From contig VZRR01004522.1 of NCBI GenBank assembly GCA_013398015.1, positions 55,211 to 119,210 on the forward strand: a stretch of DNA of 64,000 nt, in the 5' to 3' direction. Of the stretch, positions 30,791-43,510 are shown one piece after another. The notes beneath the pieces were generated by a model. It had not been told where the DNA came from and searched no databases. It saw only the letters and a list, made by a program, of their open reading frames with translations. The position numbers and the translations under genes were made by a program. The stretch's first letter is position 1; each line of letters begins with the position of its first letter. This stretch comes from Oreocharis arfaki (taxonomy: Eukaryota > Chordata > Aves > Passeriformes > Paramythiidae).

Positions 30791-33700
30791 TAAACGGGTC
30801 CGGGTGGTGAGGTGGGGCCAGGCCTTGCCCACGCGTTTGGTGACCGAGTATTTTGCAGTCACAGGATTTACTTGTCCTTCGGTATTACTGTAAGGAGAGA
30901 AGACCCCAAACCTTTTGCTGTTGTAGGAATTGGTCCTGTGGATGTCAGTTTTCTTGAAACAGGCGTATTTGTGTTGAAATAAATCTACCTTCATGTGTAA
31001 TGATTTATTTGGCATCTTGAGAAATTATGGGTGGGCTGTCACAGATTTGACAGTATTTTGTATCTAGACATAGATTCATGGTGGTAAATAAACTGCAGTG
31101 CTCAGAACAGGAGGATTCGTGGTGAAAGCTGCTGTTTAAAGACTTTTGTGAACATTTATGGGTGATGCTGTTCATTACAGCATAAACAATGATAATCAGG
31201 CTTTTGATCAGTTTTGCTCTACAGTGCAATCGTTTCTCTGTTGGACAAAAAAATATCAGTGTGGGACTCTTGAAACTCCCAGGGTTGAGAGGTGCTAACA
31301 ATAGGATTAACAAAATGTGTCTTCTATCTACACCCTTTGAACTGGAATAGTTACTGATGTTTTAAGAAAGAGTAGTGCTTGATTTCACTGCATGATGCGG
31401 TGTATGTCTGCAGTTGACTTCTCTTTTCTCTTTGGTGTTTCTTTTGACTTCTGGTAAAAGCCCCCTATCTGCCCATGTTCTTAGGGACAACAAGATCTAC
31501 TGCATATTTTTATTGTAAGAACTGTTTTACTGCTGTAAAAATACAGGTGATTGAGAAGAAAGGGCAGGGCTATAAACTAGGAGAGATTTTCCATGTGAAA
31601 AATGATGAAGAGGTCCTCTAAAGTTGACTGGACATGTTATGCACGTGAGAGGAAGTGAAAAGAATATAAGGGGAGGTAGAAGCCATCAAAAGGAAGGAGA
31701 GGAACAGAGGGCGGGTTTGTGATTTTGATGCATTGGGGTACACATAACAGAGACTGCAGGATGTTTGTGTTCTGGACACATGCTGGTGGTAGTGGCTCGT
31801 GCTGAACTGTACGTGCTCAAAGACTGCCTCCAAGTATTTGCTGTACTTCTATTGTTCTGGACTTGAAGACCATGACTAATTGTTTCTCTGGATAAGCTGG
31901 CCATACAACATGAGTTATCTCAAGTTTAAATCGTCCTGGTTGCATGAGGAGAAAGTAATCTTTTTTTTTTTTTTTTTAAAATTCTGGTGTGTTGGTGCAC
32001 ATACTGACTGATAGTGGAAACAGCCCTAAATGTTGTCATGAATGAGTACAAAGGACAAACTTGTCTTTAAAATGTTTTTCACAGAGTGTTGACGACTTCA
32101 GTAGGACAAATTCCTGTAGTGCCTCTGTAGTGGAACATAAAGAATAATAGATGTTTGGCTTCTTTACTTGTTTATGCCTGAGAATCTTTGATCTAGGAGA
32201 AGGTCTTTCTGGTATTCCCTGCAGGTGTTACCCTATGGCTTCTGTACTGCTATCAGCAGGTCTTGTTTTATTTTGTTAGATAATTTTGGAGTTAGTCCAT
32301 GTGCATGTAATTGTATGGATTTTTTGTCTCTTACTGTTAAATAAGTTTACCAATGGCCTTTGTTCACTAAAACCCCACGCCTTAAATTTCTGATTGTTCT
32401 ACTGAATAAAAACGTTTAGTAATGGTGTCACTTGCAATAGTTTCTGTGCTGACTTGAGGACAGAGGAAATTGAATTCTGCACCAACAGTTACATTCCCGT
32501 TTCTCTCCCTTCTTTGCAACCACCCCATAGTTCTGTAGGCATGTGGAAACCATGTTTTGTAATTTGCTGAGTGCCCTAAAGACTAACTCCTAAGTAGTCT
32601 TCAACATTGTGGGTCATCAATACTAATAACAAGTCTGCTAAAAAGCCAGCTCAGGTAGTACTAGGAGAGGCCTTAAACCTCCTGTACCCAGGTTTGGAGA
32701 TGGATAGCAGACTTGTCTGTATTTAATAAATTAAATGTCTGAATTCTGTGGAAAAAAAGAATAGCATGGACTTTCATTCGTGATACTACCTTTCATTCAA
32801 GGATTCTCTTTGCAGAGGGAGTCCCAGAGATACTGAATGTCCTTTGATCAGTTGTCCTGTTTCTAGCTTGCTTTGCAGGCTATACCTTTCCAATGATCTT
32901 GGTCCCCTTGATATTTCCCATTTTCAACGCTTAAAATTTCCACTTGCTACTTCTGTTTGTTTTGAGAGGAAAAAGGCATACATGTAAAGCAGCAGCTGGA
33001 GAAGCAAAGGGCAAAATCTCTTTAGGAAGCTAGAAAATTACAAAAAATTTCATACTGAAAGACTTAGTGGAAAATAATAGATATTTATTTTAATGTAGAA
33101 TATTAGATAAAGCTCCTGTACAGTCATTCTTAAAATTGTTGGGATGTTTTTTTAAGCCATCTTCCATAAACAACAACTTTGTTTTACAGTAGCTGCTGCT
33201 GTATTATTGCTTAATCATACTTATTTGTGGTAGATGCTCTTGAGCAGGAAGCTTGGGGGTTTTTTTCCATGCTCTCTGGTAAGCATGCCTCCTGTCTGGT
33301 TACCTGAAAGGGAGTGAGTAGCTTAGACACTTTTCTTTTTGGCCTTGTTAATGGCTAGAAAAGGTAATTGTGGTCAGTCATCAGAGAGGAAAAGCTTTCC
33401 TGAAGAGAGGTAAACAAAGTGCAGGTTGGATGCTGTGGTGTTAGGTTTTGCATGACTAGTTATGTGAGTGAGGGTGGTGTGGATACATTTCTGCTGCACC
33501 TCCAGAGGTGCTTCTGCAGAGCCAACATCATGTGTCACAAGTTATTTCAAAGGTAGACTTTATGAAGCCTTTAGTAAGATATTGCCTCGGACAAGCAAAC
33601 CTAGCAAAATGCAGTGCAGAAGGTGGTTTATGAATAAGTCTTTCCATCATGAGAAGTCCTGGATTCTGTCATCGTTCAACAGATTAAAATTCAAGACACT

Positions 33701-36545
33701 GGCCTTGGCTTGGATGCTGCCTTCCAAAAGAAATTAGTTATCATGTGGTTCATACCTCTTTCTTAGAAATCACAGCCTTTGCCTCAAGCAGAATGAAGAT
33801 GTGCACAGTAGGAGTTAAACTGTGCAATCCTTATGTGGTTGCATTTTATCTTACTCAGGTACTTATCTTCTGTTCTGTTTTGTGGTAATCTGGCAGAGTG
33901 GATCTACATATGAACCTTGAATGATCTACATTGAGGTTAAGGACTCTGGTGGTACTCTCTGACAGGAAAATGTAATTAAACTATGCAGATAATAAAATTC
34001 TTAGTTACCTAAGTTTTGAACATGTAGTACCCTAAACTAAGGGAAAGCAACTTAAGCATTTTTATTCCAGGGGAAAAAACCATTGCTTATGGCACACATT
34101 AGAATTGCTGTAGTCTCACTGAACTGACAGAGAGTCAGAGACTGGTGCAGTGGCTGTAAACCGTTGTGCTGGTACATGGGTGGAAGAATATCACCCAAAT
34201 TACAAGCAGTTAACCTTTATACTTCTCTTCTTACTGCACAGGGGATGCTGTATGGTGTCCTGTGGTGCTTCCTTTTCGATAGAGAAATGTAGGCAAGGGG
34301 CAGAGACAATGATTTAAGGCACATTCACAGATCAGCAGTGCAGACTCTCGCATAACAAGGGTAACATAAGATACAACTGTACCGACCTGATGCTGAAATT
34401 CAGCTTTGAACAGGGGCCATTACTCAGTCTTTGTGTGAATTGTCCCTATACAAGACTTTAAAGCAATTGGATAATGCTAATTTGCCTCTTAAGCCATCTG
34501 TAGAAGCTGACACAGATAGCGAATCTTTTATGCTTCAGGCATGTGGAAGTGGTTTGTGATGCAAACATACTATCTAAAAGTGGAAATACAGCATGGCTTT
34601 TGTGAGTTCTTGTCTGTGTACCTTGATTACATCTCTGTCTGAATGCTGCAAATACCAGAAGTTTCACTTGCTTCAAAAACTAGTCACAGAAAGCCTGATG
34701 AAAGAAAAATCCATTAGGGCTCTAGGGAAAGTGCCTTGTATCAGACTGCTGGGAATTATGAGAGGAAGTTGCCCACTGCCCTAAACATTTGTTTCCTTTT
34801 TTTTTAACCCATGCTAGGGCAATATTGGATCAGGTGAGCCTTGGGATTTGGGGCAGTAAAGCTGCTGTTGGAATGTATCTGTATTTTTCATTCCCTTTTA
34901 TATTTCAGTCAGACTTTTCCATAATTTTCTGTTTTCATAACTGGGTATACAATGATTTCTTTCTGCTTGGAAGATTCAGCTCAGGTCCTTGTCTCTGCAG
35001 TTGTATCCTGAAACTTTTCAGGAAAGGACTGTGCTGTTCTTTGAGTCCAGAGACCATGAAGAAGGGAACAGGGTTAGGAAAGTGCTACAAAACATTTTCA
35101 GTGTAAGGATTCCTTGTTGCTGTGAATGAGGAACATGTGCATACTTCACTGGTCAGATTTGTATGAATGCAGTTGCACCAGCCATGTATAGGGCAGAATG
35201 AGTGTCTTGCATTTCCAGTTTAGCCAGAAGACCCACAGAAGGGAGGAAACTCATGGGTCAGTAAAGGAGGGCTAAATTAGAGGTTAGCATATTCAAGTGT
35301 CTAGACAGCGAATACAGACATACTGCAAAATTCAGTCTGTCAGGGAGTGGAGAGTCTAGATTAAAAAGCCATTTCAAAGGCATGTTGCCTGAATGGGGTA
35401 ATCATGTGCTCAGACTTTTTCAGCACATAAGCATAAGCCGAGTGAGGGAAGAGATCAAAAAAGGACACAAATATTGACACAGAGTCTCTAGCAGCTTAGA
35501 CTGGAATGGAACTCGATAAATTAAAAATAGCTGGATGTTCACACTTGTGTTTCCCAGAAATGGCCACAGCCACATCTGTTTTTTACCATCCGTTCTGTGA
35601 TATTTGAGCAACTCACAGAAATGTTACCTCCTTCCTCCTGCTGTAGAGACATTGTTACACAGTCCTCCCAAACTGAGTTCATTCTTGCTCTCGGGCATGT
35701 AAACTGTGTATGTAAACTGGTCATCAGGAAGCCGAGCTTTAGTCTGGTGAAATACCCGGAGCTCACTTAATCCGTTAGATTGTGTGCTTTTAGGGCATTG
35801 TGTGCTTTTAGGGTAGCGTCGAGAGATGTCCCACTGGAACAGGGCACGTCAGCAGAGGAGCTGACTCAAATCCCAGTCTAACTACCCTGTTGCATCCCAT
35901 CTCCTTCCTTACAGAGCCAGAGGGCTTGTTGTCAGCTGACGGGCTCAGCTGTGTTTTTATGCCCTTTAGGCGCGGTATTTCACACAGCTGTAGTGTTGTG
36001 CATAATGACAGTTTGGGGGAAGCTCTCGGAATCCACCTACACGCAGTGTTAGGGTCTGCACCACCACTGAAGTTCCTTTTCAGCCTTCACAAGAACGTGT
36101 TGTGTGCTGTTACCTTTGTCTGCTACACTGTTTCTTTTCTGAGTGCTTTTTTTGTCGTGGTCATCTCACTGCACTCAGTACATGCACAGACGTAGTCTTT
36201 GTGGGAGAGCTAAGTGGCCTGACAACTACTGGATGTATTCACACGGTATTTTGCAGGTAGAGTTGTCTCTTCAAAACAGCTGGAGCCTTGTTTTCACGAC
36301 CGAACAGGAGTTCTTGAATAAGACCTGAGTGTTGGTAGCATCTATAACTGTTGTGTATTTGTGTTGGCAAGCCTAGAAGTCATCAGTCTTTTACAGTCAT
36401 AATTACAGTAGGCTTCACCGGGACTGGAAACAATGGTAGGAGTCAGCTCTTTGTTTCTTTGTGCCTTCTTCTGTGCCTTGTTCTATCGTTTTTAGCTATT
36501 AAAGACAAAATGCCATAGCTCATTCTTTTGACAGAATAGTTGATT
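30791..36545. other. Intergenic DNA upstream of ERRFI1, no gene seen
   Basis: AT-rich, no recognised exon or repeat family. A poly-T run lies near 31962-31977. An exact-but-one-base tandem pair of 18 bases (ATTGTGTGCTTTTAGGGC) lies at 35779-35814. An AP-1 consensus is at 35862-35868. Confidence 0.5.
35779..35814. repeat. Tandem duplication, 2 x 18 bases
   Basis: ATTGTGTGCTTTTAGGGC is followed immediately by a second copy that differs only at the last base. A small local duplication, not part of a recognised element. Confidence 0.9.
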
Positions 36546-37043
36546 TGTAGAGTATGTTAGGGAAATTTCCCCGTCTGAGCATCCAGGAGCCACTCTGGCA
36601 GTCATGCTCTCACCATCCGAGCAGGGACTGAGGCTGCTTCGCAGCTACACACCCACATTTCCACAGTCATACCAGGTTTCCCATCGCAGAGTCTCAGACA
36701 TCCTGATCCATGAAATAATTTAATCTTGGCAAAATAACTAAATAACAAAATAACAGCTTGAGCTGGTGCCCCTGAGACGGGACCCCAAACAAAGGGGCTT
36801 TTATACCCTTACAGTGTAGGCATTCAAAAGTCAAGGGGTTGTGCTGCTGTCTCTGGGTGTCCCTCCTGCTTGGGCCACAGGTCCCCAGGCCCTTTGTTAT
36901 GCAAAGGGTCAGCAGTTCACGGCCCCTTGCTTGCTGCTCTGGCCACCCAGAGCTCTACCTGAACTGTAGCTGCACCCTGAGCCACCTGCACTGAATGGAT
37001 TCCCCCAAAAATACCATCAATATCCGTGCTTGTGATCTCTACA
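36546..37043 (-). mobile_element. Probable solo LTR of an endogenous retrovirus
   Basis: About 498 bases bounded on the - strand by TGTAGAG and CTCTACA, a perfect 7-base inverted pair of the TG...CA type. Inside, in the order expected for U3-R-U5 on the - strand, are a TATA box (GGGTATAAAAGCCC, core 36798-36805) and an ATTAAA signal (36719-36724) about 75 bases further. Composition is GC-richer than its flanks. No primer-binding site or viral coding sequence adjoins it, so it would be a solo LTR. The 5-base flanks (TGATT and GAAGA on +) do not match as a target duplication, which weakens the exact ends. Confidence 0.55.
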
Positions 37044-40000
37044 GAAGAAAGAGTAGGCAAAACTGATAGCCTTCTAGAAGTATAGCAGGCTGTTAAAAAA
37101 AACCATAACCCAGGGAAGCTTGAGATGCCTTGTGTATCACATGGGTATTTTGAGACCTCTGAAAGCAAGGCAAGGAGATTCCACGGATTTTACAAGTTTT
37201 GAAGGTGGAATAGTGAGTATCTTTGGTGAGCCAGGGAGGTAAGAGCAGACTGAGCAGGAAGGACAGTGGGAGTAGAGCTCATCTGGTTCTCATTCTGAAC
37301 TAGTAATTTCAGTGGAAAAGCTGTATATACAGAAGCAGTATTTGGAAACAGTTCCAAGTGTATCATTGTAGAAATTAATAGTTTGGTAACTTGATTCCCA
37401 AGTAATATAAAGTTAATTTTATTCGTATTTAAGATTCTGCCTATGTAGGGCATGTGGAAGGGGACACAACTGTCTGCTGAGCATTTGTATTTTGAGATGT
37501 GTATTTGTATTTGCACTACTTATCCTGTACCACAGACAACCCCAACAAATAGAGACAGTGCTGGTGAACTTGCTTCTGGGTTTTGGAATGTCAAAATCTG
37601 ATGTGTGTTTTAGTGTCTATTTATAAATGACATATTTAATTCCAGAGCCTAATGCTCTACTCACCTGAGTGCATTTGTGCCTACTAATAAAACACTAGTT
37701 TTCTGAGAAGTGAATCTCTACAGAACATAATGACTTTGCTGGGGAAATAGGTTAATCAACATATCTGAATTTTGGCTCTTAGAATTAAATAGCTGATAGA
37801 TATTTTAAATATTTATTTAGAAGTATTTAAAAATGTTGTCTCTAGATTATAAAAATACAAATTAAGGGAACAATCTGATTCTGTATGTTTCTCCACTTGT
37901 CCCCCCAGCCCCCCCCAAACTCCACCTAAAAGTACTTTTTCTTCTAATTACCACATTGAGCTATATCAATTGAGGTTTTTTTCAAATGCTGAACTGAACT
38001 CACTTCTGTGTTGAAATTTATGAGGGATAATTAATTTATGAAATTTCTTGGGTTTACATACATTGCAGGATAGTTCATGGGAATTTTGAACAACTAAATA
38101 TCTTGAGCTTTTAGGACATCTTTAGCTACTTAAATTATATGGTGTTTGTTCTGTCATAAGCATCACTTTCTAATTGTTAATCAAAATGATGTAAGTACCT
38201 TACTTGAATATATAACCTTTAGTCGGTTTGGAGGCATCTGGTGTTTATATTTCTAGTAAGGATTTGTGGTAATGAGATGGAGATGTTGAAAGCAGGGCTG
38301 AAGGTAAAGTATGATCGAACTGAATTTGCTGTTGAGCTTAAAATATGGAGGGGCAAAAAATGTTCCTGTTGCACGGCTGGAAATAAGTGCAGGGAGAGCA
38401 GTGGTGCAGAGGAGAGGCTGCACCTGTGTGGCCAAAACCCTACACCTTCAATTCTAGAAGCTGCTGTTGCCTTGAGACCACACTCTCTTCCAAACTCTGT
38501 GTGGTCACTGCACTTTTGAGAGCTGGTATTTGTTGATGGAAACATCTTCTCTTCCTCCTGGGATCTGCTGAGTGTCTTTATGGGTTCAGGGCAGAGCAGA
38601 CTGTCCCCAGTGGGGCCCCACTGCATTCTGTGTGACCGACCTGTGCAGACTTTGCTGGGTGGGCGCTGCAAGGTGGTGTTGACAGTGGTGATGGCCTTGG
38701 CATGGAAACTCTTGTCCTGTTCCTGGGTTTTTTCTGTTTTGTTCTTCCTTTATTGCCTGTGTTTCCTCCTTTGCCATTCCTATGTGCTTATGAACACAGG
38801 AAGAATAATTTTCTTTGTAATTTAGCACCTGGGAACCCTATCCCAGATAAACTTTAGCATTTCCAGGAAGTCACAGGTACTTCTCTTTAAAACATAATTA
38901 GTTTGTCTTTGTTTTCGCCTTCTCTAATTGGCACTTTCCATTCTAATAAACCAACACCCACAAACTGTGCAGCCACATGATCTTTTCAGTTAATACAAAT
39001 CGTCATTTCCAGTCCAATAGACTCAGTTAATTGTGCAAACCTGCAACACACCCATAAAGTGGCTATCAGGTTTGTTATGCAACGATGACTCATGAAGGAA
39101 ATGTGGAGTATAATTAAATACAGTGATGCAAAGATAGTCGTGTGAAGCCAAAATCAAAGTATAAGTGATAATCATCTGTATTAAATGTTTGTTTCTGCAT
39201 GTTGTTTTCAGAACTTACTTAAATTATAAGTTATCTGGCTGCTGCACACATGCCTGGCATATGTTTTGACAAGTTAAAAAGTGACCTGCAAACCTGTAAA
39301 TAAGCTGAACCAAGTCTGCTATCAAAATAGTCTTTTGAGGAAGGAAAGGTATGTGGCTCAATCTCAGACTTGTCACGCAGGCACTTTCTAATTCTGGTGC
39401 GATCTCCCAAGTTTTCTGGTCTTGTTGGAAGCGAGAGTTTCAAAGTAAAGCCTCCATGAAGTTTTTGCTATTAAATGATTTCTAGTAATACAGGCCTATT
39501 CTCCAAGTTACTTTATTATTTCCACACTCTAGCAGGGAAAGATGCTATCTGTGTATCAATGGAGAATTTTGGGCTTAGGCAGAGGACAGATTTTTTGCTG
39601 ATGGGTTGATTTGTCTTAAATGCTCTTTTTATAACTTTGAAAATAAGCTTCACATTCAGAAATGCTCACGTGCAGGAGGGGGGCTGCACAGTACTCTGCA
39701 ATTATATTATTTTTAGCTTTTCCCAAGCTGATTGCTGTATAAGAGAGCACTTTCTTGTCTAACACACACAACTAATGCTGTGCTAACCTCTGGCACATTC
39801 ATGGTAAGTACGTTAAGAATTGTTTTTCTTGTCTGTCAGATGGTATTGTGTTCCAGTGCAGCAGCTGACAGCAGTTCAGCAGCATTGTCTCCTGAATGCA
39901 GCTGGCTGACTCCCAAAAGACAGCCCACATTTCAATGGAAAAGAAAGATAATCCAGAAATATGTGTAACGAAAGTAACATCCATTCAGGATCTTGTGCGT

Positions 40001-40105
40001 GTGTGTGAATACCGAAACAATGCACTAATTGAAGTTCTGAATTTCAGTCTTCTGCTTAGCTTTGGATCCAATGAAAGCCAAGAGATTTGTGTGGGGGAAT
40101 AAACA
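37044..40105. other. Intergenic DNA, candidate conserved non-coding block
   Basis: AT-rich, no gene recognised. The stretch 38840-39240 is dense in homeodomain-type TAATTA/ATTAA motifs and includes a C/EBP-like TTATGCAAC (39075-39083) next to a palindromic AP-1 site ATGACTCAT (39085-39093). Confidence 0.4.
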
Positions 40106-40109
40106 TAAC

Positions 40110-40700
40110 ATGAAAAATAGCCTAGTGGGTCAGACCGACAGTCCATCTAGGCCGGTAATTGAACTCCCGTGGGAGCAAAAGCAAAGGCTACTTTGAGGAA
40201 AGCTTGCAAGCCTGGATGCTTTTGTGGTCCAGTCCTCCTGCAATTTCCCAGGGGCCACGGCGGTCCCTGCCTGGTCCCGTATTTTCTGCTTACAGATCAG
40301 TTTTTCCATGCCGTTGGTCCCATTTTGAACCTGCTGAGTGCAGCCGCCTCCACAGCTGCTGCTGGTAGCAGAATCTGTGAGTTTCTTGCTCACAGTGTAA
40401 AAAAGTGTTTTCTTTTATCTGCTCTAACCCAGTTGCTGCTAGTTTCTGCTCCTACAATTACAGGGTCTGGAAAATTACACATGGTGAGAGCTATGTGTTC
40501 AGCTTGTTTATTGCCTTTATGAGTTTTGTTAACCTGGGTTGTAATCCTTCCAATCTCCTGTACCCTTTCTCTGCTCCTGATGGAAATCCCAGCCCCATCG
40601 GTCTCTCCGCATGAGCTCCTGTTCCTTTCATCATTGTAGTTACCTTTCTCTCTGCATTGCCCTTGTGCAGAGATCAGACCCACTGTGTCCTTCTACTTTT
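40110..40700 (-). mobile_element. Ancient CR1 LINE fragment, antisense
   Basis: Two parts recall antisense CR1 copies known across turtles, crocodiles and birds: GGGTCAGACCGACAGTCCAT with 'CTAGGCC' near 40128-40155, and later 'TCTCTCCGCATGAGCTCCTG' with 'TCATTGTAGTTACC' and 'TTTCTCTCTGCATTG' near 40601-40660. The order matches that family, but the copy is highly diverged. Overlapping open frames here are by-products of the repeat. Confidence 0.5.
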
Positions 40701-41970
40701 TGTTGTCTGTTTTTGGCAGCTGCCCCATTTTGAACCACTGGTTGTGGAGGGCTGTTGGGCTGATTCACTGTTCTGAGTTATAACTGCTAGTTCTCAGCTC
40801 AGCATTGCATAGGCCTGGCTTATACTGGTTTTCCACAGATGCCTGAGTTTATGTTACCTGAACTGAAGCTCATCTGCTTCCTAAAGCAAGCAGAGGCCAT
40901 AGGAGTTACCTTCTCTGCACTGTAGAATGGTCCATGTAGTCAATGTATAGACTTTAATTTATTACATTTCCATTGAGTTTATGTACATTGATAGTTTTGA
41001 TGTATTTACACAGTTTTGCTCCTGCAGAAATTTCTCTGAGATATGGCAACAGCCATTGCTTGTTTGTGATCACTGTGTTATTAGTTGGAAGGAATGAAAA
41101 TTGATTCATTTACTTTTTCTGTTCAACTCCTTCAAGTATAAAAGTGTATACTTGTGTTAGTGGGAACAGCCATCTAATTACTCCTGAGTACAGTGGGTTA
41201 GGATGCTGTTCCTTCTGCTGGACTGGGGCACCAGCCCCATGTGAGTGCTAAACAGGAACATAGGCAGCAGATTTCAGCAGTCAGCAAGTCGGATGTTTTC
41301 AGGCTTTTTAGTTTTATTTCTGGGCATTTTTCCAGGAGTTAGTGGAGGGTATGCTTTATGATTTAAGGTGTGGAGGTTCTTGATTCACCTTGTAGAATGA
41401 GTTGGTTATGGCTTATTTTAAAACAAACACAGTCGAAGAACACGTGGCTTTAAGCAGCGCGTGTTTCAGTAGAGTCACCAGCAAAGGTGCCCCTTCAGGG
41501 CAGGGTTAGCTCATGGTGGCTGAGGGGCTGGTCCAGCATGTCTTTGTGTCCAAGAAAGGAGGACAAGGAAGAGGGCTTGGAGCAGGAAGCCAAGCATCAG
41601 CCTATCATCTGTGATGGGTCACTAGAGCCTACTGCTGAATCCCTAAGAGACAATGGACAGAAGGTGGAGATTCCTCTGCCGCATTTCTAACATGTTTTAC
41701 TTTCATGTTTACTGGTGGCTTCTGTTGGAAGCAGAACACAGGGATGGAGTTGAGTAAGGTGTTACATGTTATATAAAACAAATCATGCTTTGTGTAAAAT
41801 AAAATTTACAGTGGAATATTAGAACACATTGCCAGGGAGGGATAAACTGTTTTTTGACTAGGCAACCCCACTGTAGTGTGCTCGAGAAAAATAAAATTGG
41901 CAATTGTCCCAGGGATAGTACCTTCCTTACCTGTTTGTTTGCCAAGTAATTGCTGTGTGATACCTAAATG

Positions 41971-42335
41971 TAGGCGGTTGATCCTGGCTGGATGCCAGGC
42001 ACCCACCCAAGCTTCTCTACCACTGCCCTCCACACCTGGACAGGGGAGAGAAAATATAACAAAGAGTGCATGAGTTGAGTTAAGGACCGGGAGAGATCAC
42101 TCACCAAGTACCGTCCCAGGCAAAACAGGCTTGAATTAGAGGTATTAATTGAATTTATTACTAACAAAATGAAGAGCAGGATAAGGAGAAGTAAAATAAA
42201 ACCTTAAAAAACACTTTCCTCCCACCCCTCCCTCCTTCTCAGCTCTACCACCTCCCCCAGTGGTACAAGGAGATGGGGAATGGGGTTATGGTCAGTTAAT
42301 GATTTTTTTCCCGCTGCTCAGAGAGAGGGAGACCT
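41971..42335 (-). mobile_element. ERV-type LTR fragment of an avian high-copy family
   Basis: The run 'GATCCTGGCTGGATGCCAGGC', 'ACCTGGACAGGGGAGAGAAA', GGGAGAGATCACTCACCAAG, 'CAAAACAGGCTTGAATTAGAG', then a 'TTTATTACTAACAAAATGAAG'-like stretch resembles an abundant bird repeat that I recall as the LTR region of ERVL-like elements. In the reverse orientation it has AATAAA-type signals. Only part is present and no viral gene is seen. Family name, orientation and edges are from memory and uncertain. Confidence 0.55.
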
Positions 42336-43315
42336 TCCTCTGCTACAAAATGGAGATGCCTTCTATGCCTTAAAAGTTATATAAAAGAAGGTATCAACAA
42401 GGTTGTTTGGCAAGCAGTGAACAGGAAGAAGTGTCACGAGCATCATTATTTCTTAGTGTCAGAGTGAAAGGGTTGATTTGATAATTTGTCCTGATAGCTG
42501 AGTAACCCTGAGTCACCTGAAGTAAGACTTGACTACTCAACTCAGATTTTAGGTAGCTGGGATATCCCAGTCTGTAATCTTTTTTGTTGTTGTTGAAATC
42601 CTTTTCCCCTTGGGTGGGGAAGCAATCTGTCAGGATTTTCCTCATGCTACTATTCACCTGGAATTCCTTCAGGGATGGTTTACACAGCTGGACCACATCT
42701 GCCATCTGCCTGAAGTTCTGTAGAAATTAGCACATGGCACAGGAGTCGTGATAGTTTTGTCTCACAATAGAAGTTGTGGCTTCATCTGCACTGCTGTGTC
42801 TGGTAGTCTCCAGGGCAGGAGCTGAAGACAAGGTAGTTGCTATTCATCATGTCTGCTCATGAGAGACTTTTTGTGACACCCTGGGGAACGCTTTGGGATG
42901 AGGAAGGAGAGACTCCACTCGATGCAGTTACCTGCAGAGTGGGAGAGTTCTGGCCATCCTTCATCTTGCGCTGAGGAGTTCAAGCAGAAAAGGTGGCATG
43001 AGATCTTTCTTTGCATGCACCTGTGGGCATTCTTATTGCTGAGAAGATTTAGTGAGTAAACTGATGAGAGGACAAGAGCAAGAAATGCCAGGACCATTTC
43101 TAAGCAAAAGGCGGGAAGACGTTTAAGGTGTGGGGGATGGTGTGGTGAAAGTGAGAAGTCAAGGGTGAGCCAAAGGAATGAGGGGGCAAGGAGGAGTCAG
43201 ATGAGAGCAGAGATCTGAGTGTGTTTCTATGACAGCTAGGAAACTAAGGGAGGAAATTGTCAGAAGAAGAATTTCTGGGGTTGAAAAGACACATTTCTGT
43301 GGGTATGTGTAAGCG
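42336..43315. other. Intergenic DNA, nothing recognised
   Basis: No gene, repeat family or unusual structure recognised between the LTR fragment and the next CR1. Confidence 0.45.
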
Positions 43316-43510
43316 GGGGACTTCCTCACAGCGAGGCATTGGAACAGGCAGCTTAGAGGGGTTGTGCACTCTCTGCCCGTGGGGTGTTTCAACATCAGAC
43401 TGAATCAAACCCTGAGCAACTTGCTCTGACTTAATGCTTGGTGATCCAGGCATCCAGGATGTTGGAATAGACCTCCCAAGGTCTCTCCCACTGTACATTG
43501 TCATACAATC
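43316..43510 (+). mobile_element. CR1 LINE 3' end fragment
   Basis: GCGAGGCATTGGAACAGGCA, then AGAGGGGTTGTGCACTCTCT, then ACCCTGAGCAACTTGCTCTG, then GTTGGAATAGACCTCCCAAG with GTCTCTCCCAC follow the canonical order of the CR1 3' tail, sense strand. The copy is diverged, and its closing short repeat is decayed (GTCATACAATCC). Confidence 0.75.

Noticed and set aside
38219..38671. 150-codon - strand frame with overlapping + frames
   Set aside because: No homology, no splice or start context, and open frames on both strands, as expected by chance in a 64 kb window.
40159..40683. Several 69-117 codon frames on both strands
   Set aside because: They sit within the old CR1 fragment and run in conflicting frames and strands.
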